From NCBI RefSeq assembly GCF_902498995.1, contig NZ_CABVLY010000007.1, positions 124,001 to 188,000 of the forward strand: a stretch of 64,000 bases of DNA. Reading direction: 5' to 3'. Both the position numbers and the translations under genes were made by a program. Shown one piece after another: positions 59,005 through 64,000 of this stretch (within the stretch, counting starts at the first letter, position 1; each line of letters opens with the position of its first letter). The stretch is from Burkholderia anthina. GTDB taxonomy: Bacteria; Pseudomonadota; Gammaproteobacteria; Burkholderiales; Burkholderiaceae. The notes beneath the pieces were generated by a model. That model did no database searches. It was not told the origin of the DNA and worked only from the letters and a program-made list of their open reading frames with translations.

Positions 59005-60396
59005 TCAGAATGCGTTGCGCCCGATGAAGCCGCGCACGATCGTCAGCAGGATGATCTTCATGTCGAACCAGAAGCTCCAGTTCTGCATGTAGAACAGATC
59101 GAACTTCACGCGCGCGGCCATCGCCTCGACCTTGCGCGTCTCGCCGCGATAACCGTTCACCTGCGCCCATCCCGTGATGCCCGGCCGCACGCGGTAGCGA
59201 TACATGTAGCAGTCGATCAGTTGCCGATAGAAGTCGTCGTGTTCGATCGCATGCGGACGCGGGCCGACCACCGACATCTGGCCGAACAGCACGTTGAAGA
59301 ACTGCGGCAGCTCATCGAGCGACGTGCGGCGCAGGAACGCGCCGACCGGCGTGATGCGCGCATCGTTGCGCGACGCCTGCCGCACGACGCCAGGTTGCGC
59401 GCGATGCGCGTGCATCGTCCTGAACTTGAGGATATGGAATTCGCGTCCGTCCGCGCCCTTGCGCCGCTGCCTGAACAACACGGGCCCCGGCGACGACAGC
59501 TTCACCGCGATCGCCAGCACCGCAAGCAACGGCAGCAGCGGAATCAGCACGGCGGTCGCGAACAGCCGGTCGAACGCGAACTTCGCCCACAGCTCCGGCG
59601 CCGAGCGCGGCGTGGTCGCGAGGTTGATCGCCGGCATGCCGAGCACGTCGGTCGCCGAGCGTTCGACGACGGCCATCTGCCGCACGTCGGGCAACAGCCG
59701 CAGCTCGACGAACTCGTCGCGCAACTCGCGCACGATGCGCTGGATACGCCACTCGTGCGACATCGGCAACGTGAGCCAGACTTCATCGATCTCGCCGCCG
59801 CGAATCATGCGGCGCAACTCGGCCCAGTCGCCGATCACCGGCACGCCGCCGATCGCGTCCGACGCAGTCGCGGCCGGCGCATCGTCGTCGAATACGCAGG
59901 CCGCCGCGAACGCGCCGTCCGGTTCGAACTGCATCCGTTCGATCGCCACGCGCCCGTATGCCGTCGCACCGACGACAGCGACCCGCCGCTGCCGTGCGCG
60001 CGGATCGCCGCGCCTCGACGTGAGCGCGCACAGCGCCAGCCTGCCGATCAGCAGCGCCGCGTCGCCGGACAGCACCGTGCGGGCAATCCAGCGTGTGGTC
60101 ATCGTGCCGCCTCGATTCATGATCCACGTCGCACCGGCCGCCGTCAGCGTGCTCGCGCATACGATCGCCACCACCGTGCGCGTCAGCACGGGCTCGACGC
60201 GATACGTCGACGCCCCGCCGCGCACCGCTCGCAAGCCCCGCGGCAACAACCCGACCGTCAGCACGCACAGCAATGCGATCGCACCGCGCTGCGCATCCGA
60301 CAAGTCGCGCCACGCCAACCCCATCGCGACCTGTGCGGCGAGTGCGCCGGCCAGCACCAGCACACCGTCGGCCGCGGCAATCGCGGCGCGACGCAT
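59005..60396 (-). CDS. Undecaprenyl-phosphate glucose phosphotransferase (exopolysaccharide priming enzyme)
   Basis: A 463-residue polyprenyl-phosphate hexose-1-phosphate transferase of the WcaJ/BceB type. Four to five N-terminal helices surround a CoA-binding-like central domain (VAVVGATAYGRVAIERM). The catalytic C-terminal domain has FDRLFATAVLIPLLPLLAVL, LFRQRRKGADGREFHILKFRTM and RVRPGITGWAQVNGYRGET. It starts lipid-linked repeat-unit synthesis at the inner membrane. The ATG at 60396 is 10 nt after GGAGG. An earlier ATG at 60432 overlaps the stop of the upstream regulator (ATGA) and cannot be excluded. Flippase and polymerase genes are not in the window. Confidence 0.92.
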   Translation of the reverse strand: MRRAAIAAADGVLVLAGALAAQVAMGLAWRDLSDAQRGAIALLCVLTVGLLPRGLRAVRGGASTYRVEPVLTRTVVAIVCASTLTAAGATWIMNRGGTMTTRWIARTVLSGDAALLIGRLALCALTSRRGDPRARQRRVAVVGATAYGRVAIERMQFEPDGAFAAACVFDDDAPAATASDAIGGVPVIGDWAELRRMIRGGEIDEVWLTLPMSHEWRIQRIVRELRDEFVELRLLPDVRQMAVVERSATDVLGMPAINLATTPRSAPELWAKFAFDRLFATAVLIPLLPLLAVLAIAVKLSSPGPVLFRQRRKGADGREFHILKFRTMHAHRAQPGVVRQASRNDARITPVGAFLRRTSLDELPQFFNVLFGQMSVVGPRPHAIEHDDFYRQLIDCYMYRYRVRPGITGWAQVNGYRGETRKVEAMAARVKFDLFYMQNWSFWFDMKIILLTIVRGFIGRNAF

Positions 60397-60428
60397 TGCA
60401 TTCGTTCCTCCGGACATCGAATGCATCG

Positions 60429-61211
60429 TCATGCACCGCGCGCGGAAAATCCGCCATGCATTTCAGGCATCCGGGACAGTACCGGCATCAGCCTCGCACT
60501 CTCGCGCGGGCCGAGCAAGCGGCGATAGTCCGCACGAATCAGCTCGTAGCACTCGCACGAATTGCGCTCGAGGCCCTCGCGATCGAGCACCGTGATGCGG
60601 CCGCGACGCTGCCGGATCAGCCCGGCTTCCTGCAGATTGCCGGCCGCTTCCGTCACGCCTTCGCGACGCACGCCGAGCATGTTCGCGATCGTCTGCTGCG
60701 TCACGGCCAGCTCGTCGCCGTCGATCCGGTCGTGCGCGAGCAGCAGCCAGCGGCTCAGTTGCTCGCTGACCGAGTGATGCCGGTTGCACAGCGCGCTGCG
60801 CGAAATCTGCGCCATCATCGCCTGGCAGTAGTTCAGCAGCAGCCGGTACGTCGCGGGCGAACGTTCGAACTCGGAGCGCATCACGCAGGCCGGCACGCGA
60901 TAGGCCATGCCGCCGATGCGGACCTCGACCCGGTTCGATACCGTGGCGCCGCCGACGAGCGTCGCCAGGCCGACCGCGCCTTCCCGGCCGACCACCGCCA
61001 CCTCGACCATCGCACCGTCCTCCATCAGGTGCTGCACCGACATCATGGCGGTGGTCGGGAAATGCAGGTGGCGCATGGGTTCACCGACCCGGTCCAGCAT
61101 GCCGGCCTTGATCCTGACCAGTTCGAGGTGCGGTGCGATGGCGCGGACGCTGTCCTCCGGAAGTGCGGCAAGGATGGCGTTCGCCGAATAGCTCGAGTGA
61201 AGATGTAGCAT
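60429..61211 (-). CDS. Crp/Fnr-family regulator, first of a divergent pair
   Basis: A 260-residue regulator. A cyclic-nucleotide-binding-like barrel covers residues 10-140 (LHFPTTAMMSVQHLMEDG, VAVVGREGAVGLATLVGG), without the FNR Fe-S cysteines. The DNA-binding HTH is in TQQTIANMLGVRREGVTEAAGNLQEAGLI. The start ATG has GAGGGA upstream. Its stop codon touches the priming transferase gene, so it leads a Crp-GT-GT unit. This family includes c-di-GMP-responsive activators of exopolysaccharide genes in Burkholderia. Whether this protein binds c-di-GMP cannot be read from sequence. Confidence 0.88.
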   Translation of the reverse strand: MLHLHSSYSANAILAALPEDSVRAIAPHLELVRIKAGMLDRVGEPMRHLHFPTTAMMSVQHLMEDGAMVEVAVVGREGAVGLATLVGGATVSNRVEVRIGGMAYRVPACVMRSEFERSPATYRLLLNYCQAMMAQISRSALCNRHHSVSEQLSRWLLLAHDRIDGDELAVTQQTIANMLGVRREGVTEAAGNLQEAGLIRQRRGRITVLDREGLERNSCECYELIRADYRRLLGPRESARLMPVLSRMPEMHGGFSARGA

Positions 61212-62127
61212 GTCTGTATCCCTCTTTATTGTCCGCGGCGCAGGCGCCGCGTCTGTGGAACGCGTTATCGCGATGCGCGTCCTCAAGGTGATGCGGGTTG
61301 CGGCCACAACCCTGAATCCGATCGACCTTCGGCGTCTCGCCGCCGGATCGAATCGATCGCCTCGTTTCGACTCGCCGGCCCGAATAAGCGATTTACGTGC
61401 CAATACCTGCCTGTCCTTAATATATAAACGGCTTCCGTTTTAGAACGCTGAATAGCCGGCGGGAAACCGGCAAAAAACGTCTCATTTCCGGACACTCACC
61501 GATGCGGCGGACACCGCAGGTGAATCAACTGAACAATGCCGACATGCCCGGCGGCAGGCGCCTGTAGCGGCCTGCGAGTCTTATCGTTCAACGACTTACA
61601 GGATGTTTTCAATTGTTTCCGTGACGTTCCGCACGACGTCCGACGGCCATCTTGCATCTCGAATGAGCGTTTGAAACTGTCTCAAATTTGGATCGCGACA
61701 TTAATTCACCGCTCTGTAATCAAACGCACACATCGCTTGCAGAGCACTGATTTCATTGAGAAATTGAGTCGCGATATCTCAAATGTCAAAGAATGTTCAA
61801 TGCGCCCGGGATTTTTTCCTTGTACGATGCACGTCGCTGGCCATTGATTCCAGATCGCAGTCGAATTGCCGATCGGCACGCGATTATTTTCAGGATGTTT
61901 AATGCCTGAAAACAGGAACTTTAAATCCGGATAACGTTTGCTTACATTCCAAACCGTCAAACTTTGTGAAGTGACGTAATACGCAATTGACTCGATTCAA
62001 CTGCGTGCTAGCCTTTTCCCGGCTATCTGCATTCGAATTTTGTTGAACACAATATTCGCACGTACGTGCTAAATCCCGTCGGGATGACATCGCGCGATGT
62101 GCGACCGCCACGCTACGAGGATGCGCC
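61212..62127. other. 916-bp AT-richer divergent region between two Crp-type genes
   Basis: No convincing gene. From about 61400 to 62060 the base composition is clearly more AT-rich than the rest of the window. A minus-strand promoter-like AT block (TTAATATATAAAC, 61418-61430) faces the first Crp gene. On the plus strand TTGACT (61987-61992) and TAGCCT (62009-62014), 16 bp apart, could be the promoter of the second Crp gene. The interior could encode an RNA, but I see no terminator-like hairpin. Confidence 0.5.
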
Positions 62128-62910
62128 GTGACTCAACAGGCCAACGACGCCGTCGCCCACGCGACCGGCATGATCGAACTTTCCCACAGCTTCGACGCCA
62201 ACCGGTTTCTCGCGGCGCTCGACCGCGACGAGCGCGCCACGCTGATCGCCAATCTCCAGCTCGTCCACCTGAAATCGGGGCAGGTGCTCTGCGAACCCGG
62301 CGAAATGCTGGCCGCGGTCTACCTGCCCGTGACGACGGCGATTTCGCTGCAGTACGTGTCGTCCGGCGGCATGACGCTGGAGGTTGCCGAAATCGGCAGC
62401 GAAAGCATCGTGTGCGACGACGTGATCGGCGGCAGCGGCCGAATGCCCTGCCGCGCCGTCGCCTGTCGCGACGGCTTCGTCTATCGGCTCGACCGGCGCG
62501 TGTTCGCCACGGCCTTCGACGCGTCGCCGGTGATTCGACATCTCGTGTTCGTGTGCGTGCGGCTGCTGATGGCGCAGGTTTCGCAGATCACGTTCTGCAG
62601 CCGCCATCACGTGCTCAAACATCAGTTATGCAGATGGTTCCTGCTCGCCTACGATCGTTCGCGCAGCATCGAGATCCAGGTCACCCACAGCATGCTCGCG
62701 CAGATGCTCGGCGTGCGGCGCGAAACGGTCACGGACGCGGCGGGGGAAATCCAGAAGCTCGGGTTGATCCGGCAGTACCGCAGCTCGATCGAGCTCGCCG
62801 ATCTCGATGGTCTCGAGAAGCTGTCGTGCGGTTGCCGCGCGATCGTGCGCGACGACATGAAGCGCATCCTGTCGGCGGACTCCGGCGTGACGGCTGCCGC
62901 GCGCGCGTGA
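62128..62910 (+). CDS. Crp/Fnr-family regulator, second of a divergent pair
   Basis: A 260-residue regulator related to the protein encoded at 60.4-61.2 kb. The sensory barrel (LQLVHLKSGQVLCEPGEMLAAVYLPVTTAISLQYVS) lacks Fe-S cysteines, and the HTH is THSMLAQMLGVRRETVTDAAGEIQKLGLI. The GTG start follows GAGG. It is the first plus-strand gene before the acyl carrier protein, 169 bp away, and may control that unit. The two divergent paralogues may cross-regulate through the AT-rich region. Confidence 0.87.
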   Translation: MTQQANDAVAHATGMIELSHSFDANRFLAALDRDERATLIANLQLVHLKSGQVLCEPGEMLAAVYLPVTTAISLQYVSSGGMTLEVAEIGSESIVCDDVIGGSGRMPCRAVACRDGFVYRLDRRVFATAFDASPVIRHLVFVCVRLLMAQVSQITFCSRHHVLKHQLCRWFLLAYDRSRSIEIQVTHSMLAQMLGVRRETVTDAAGEIQKLGLIRQYRSSIELADLDGLEKLSCGCRAIVRDDMKRILSADSGVTAAARA

Positions 62911-63079
62911 TTCACGCGGCATTCCGGCGTGCCGATGCGGGGCCGGGTCAGCAGATTGTAGGGTGGCGAACAGAACACAGTGCCCGCGAATGGTCTACTG
63001 ATGCCGGACTGCCGGGGGGATGTCAGCGCGTTGTGCGCGTCCGCCCGCGCGGACGACACCACACACGCCGGAGCCGCAC

Positions 63080-63331
63080 GTGAAAAACGAAATCAGAACC
63101 ATCCTCAAGCACGTCGCCCATCTCGAAGCCACGATCGATTCGATCGGTGACGGGGACGACCTTTACGAAGCGGGCCTTTCGTCGCTCGATACGATCCAGC
63201 TGATGCTCGCGATCGAAAAGCAGTTCAACATCGAGATTCCCGACGAGATGCTGAACCGCAATCTGTTCCGCAGCGTCGATGCGCTCGCCGAAACGATCGC
63301 CACCCTGCAACGCGCCGAGCATTCCGCATGA
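63080..63331 (+). CDS. Acyl carrier protein
   Basis: An 83-residue ACP. The phosphopantetheine site is GLSSLDTIQL with Ser35, in place of the usual DSL. EKQFNIEIPDEMLNR is the conserved helix III region. It starts at GTG 63080 with GGAG upstream. The stop codon overlaps the next gene by ATGA, so a dehydrogenase acts with it. It is a specialised carrier, not the housekeeping AcpP, because of its divergent helix II and location. Confidence 0.9.
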   Translation: MKNEIRTILKHVAHLEATIDSIGDGDDLYEAGLSSLDTIQLMLAIEKQFNIEIPDEMLNRNLFRSVDALAETIATLQRAEHSA

Positions 63332-64000
63332 GCGCGCTGCTTCCCGAACTCGCGGCCGACGACGAAGCGCATCGGCTCGACGAGGCCGCGCGCGCCGTCG
63401 CGCAAATCGCCGCCCAGCACGCGGATGCGGTTGATCGCGACGCGCGCTGCCCGGTCGAGGCGATCGAAGCGATGCGCGCCCGCCGCTTGCTGAGCGCGAT
63501 GGTGCCGACCCACCTCGGCGGTGCCGGCGCGTCGCTTGCCGATGTCGCATCGGCATGCTCGATTCTCGGCCAGGCCTGTGCGTCGTCGGCGATGGTGTTC
63601 GCGATGCACCAGATCCAGGTCGCCTGCATCGTCGATCACGCGGCCGACCAGGGCTGGCACAAGCTGTTCCTGCAACAACTCGTGCGGCACCAGTGGCTGC
63701 TCGCCTCGGCGACGTCCGAAGACGGCGTCGGCGGCAACCTGCGCGCGAGCCAGTGCGCGATCGAAAGCAACGGCGGTGAATTCCGGCTGCACAAGTCCGC
63801 ACCGACGATCTCGTACGGCGACTACGCCGACGGCATCCTCGCGACCGCGCGACGCGACGCCGACGCGCCTGCATCGGAGCAGGTGCTCGTCACGCTGCTG
63901 CGCGACGGCTATACGCTCACGCGCCGCGGCGAATGGGACACGCTCGGCATGCGCGGCACGTGCAGCAACGGCTTCGTGCTCGACGCGCAGGGCGCGACCG
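63328..64000 (+). CDS. Acyl-CoA dehydrogenase-fold protein, N-terminal part
   Basis: About 224 residues of a longer protein cut by the window end. The N-terminal helical domain (EAIEAMRARRLLSAMVPTHLGGAGASLADVASACSILGQACASSAMVFAMH) and the start of the beta domain (HQWLLASATSEDGVGGN) match acyl-CoA dehydrogenases. Coupling to the ACP gene suggests it acts on carrier-bound acyl chains, for example by desaturating them. The catalytic base is outside the window. Confidence 0.88.
   Translation, partial: MSALLPELAADDEAHRLDEAARAVAQIAAQHADAVDRDARCPVEAIEAMRARRLLSAMVPTHLGGAGASLADVASACSILGQACASSAMVFAMHQIQVACIVDHAADQGWHKLFLQQLVRHQWLLASATSEDGVGGNLRASQCAIESNGGEFRLHKSAPTISYGDYADGILATARRDADAPASEQVLVTLLRDGYTLTRRGEWDTLGMRGTCSNGFVLDAQGAT

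Noticed and set aside
61706-62111. Short minus-strand frames (84 and 70 codons) in the AT-rich divergent region
   Set aside because: No ribosome sites, no homology that I recognise, and they cross the presumed promoters of the Crp genes.
1-64000. Search for CRISPR arrays, tRNA or rRNA genes, insertion-sequence ends and attachment sites
   Set aside because: The only tandem repeats are the 7-bp and 10-bp arrays, with no spacers. No transposase, integrase or cloverleaf-like sequence was seen by reading.

Overview
The window is GC-rich DNA with dense, short-spaced genes and strong G/C third-position bias. Its gene families point to a Burkholderia-type beta-proteobacterium, probably the B. cepacia complex and possibly a secondary replicon, because the content is mostly accessory metabolism, transport and regulation. 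These include OmpC-type porins, SsuD/SfnB-like sulfur enzymes, MocR/LysR/HpaR regulators, a three-haem GMC dehydrogenase set and a cepacian-type priming transferase. I see no rRNA or tRNA gene, CRISPR array, insertion sequence or phage gene. The organism call is inference from gene families only.

Layout. 1-2.1 kb: end of a short-chain dehydrogenase, a small lipoprotein, a heptamer tandem repeat and an AI-2E-type permease. 2.2-6.8 kb: an electrophile-stress pair (DJ-1/PfpI protein and old yellow enzyme) below two near-identical palindromes, then a LysR regulator and its short-chain dehydrogenase with a perfect palindrome between them. 7-9.5 kb: MocR regulator, AhpD-like protein and periplasmic cupin. 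9.7-15 kb: a TetR-controlled tripartite ABC efflux operon (adaptor, ATPase, permease, outer-membrane factor), closed by a bidirectional terminator. 15.2-18 kb: a porin and a squalene/phytoene synthase.

18.2-30.6 kb is a sulfur region. A thiol dioxygenase and a four-domain rhodanese lie divergent to a LysR gene. Next is an SfnB/DszC-like flavoprotein divergent from a sulfonate-type operon: SsuD-like monooxygenase, class II aldolase-like protein, substrate-binding protein, permease, ATPase, membrane cytochrome c and a second binding protein. 30.6-39.3 kb: a MOSC protein, then a TctD/TctE-like two-component pair divergent from an ABC importer and a porin. A direct repeat of OmpR-family spacing lies between the regulator and the importer.

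39.3-48.5 kb: quinone oxidoreductase with its small partner and AraC regulator, an isolated HpaR-type MarR regulator, a thioester-reductase-like dehydrogenase, an unknown 115-residue protein behind two palindromes, a PBP2/FtsI-type transpeptidase and a KefB/YbaL antiporter. 48.6-57.4 kb: a Tat-exported GMC dehydrogenase operon (small subunit, FAD subunit, triple-haem cytochrome), a DUF3995-like membrane protein, alanine dehydrogenase, a PolX protein whose PHP nuclease domain has lost two expected histidines, and a DksA-type zinc-finger protein. 57.7-64 kb: an exopolysaccharide priming transferase and a GT4 glycosyltransferase downstream of a Crp-type regulator. An AT-richer 0.9-kb region separates it from a second, divergent Crp-type regulator, followed by an acyl carrier protein and an acyl-CoA dehydrogenase cut off by the window end. 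The last block is the best candidate for an uncharacterised system, but only its edge is visible.
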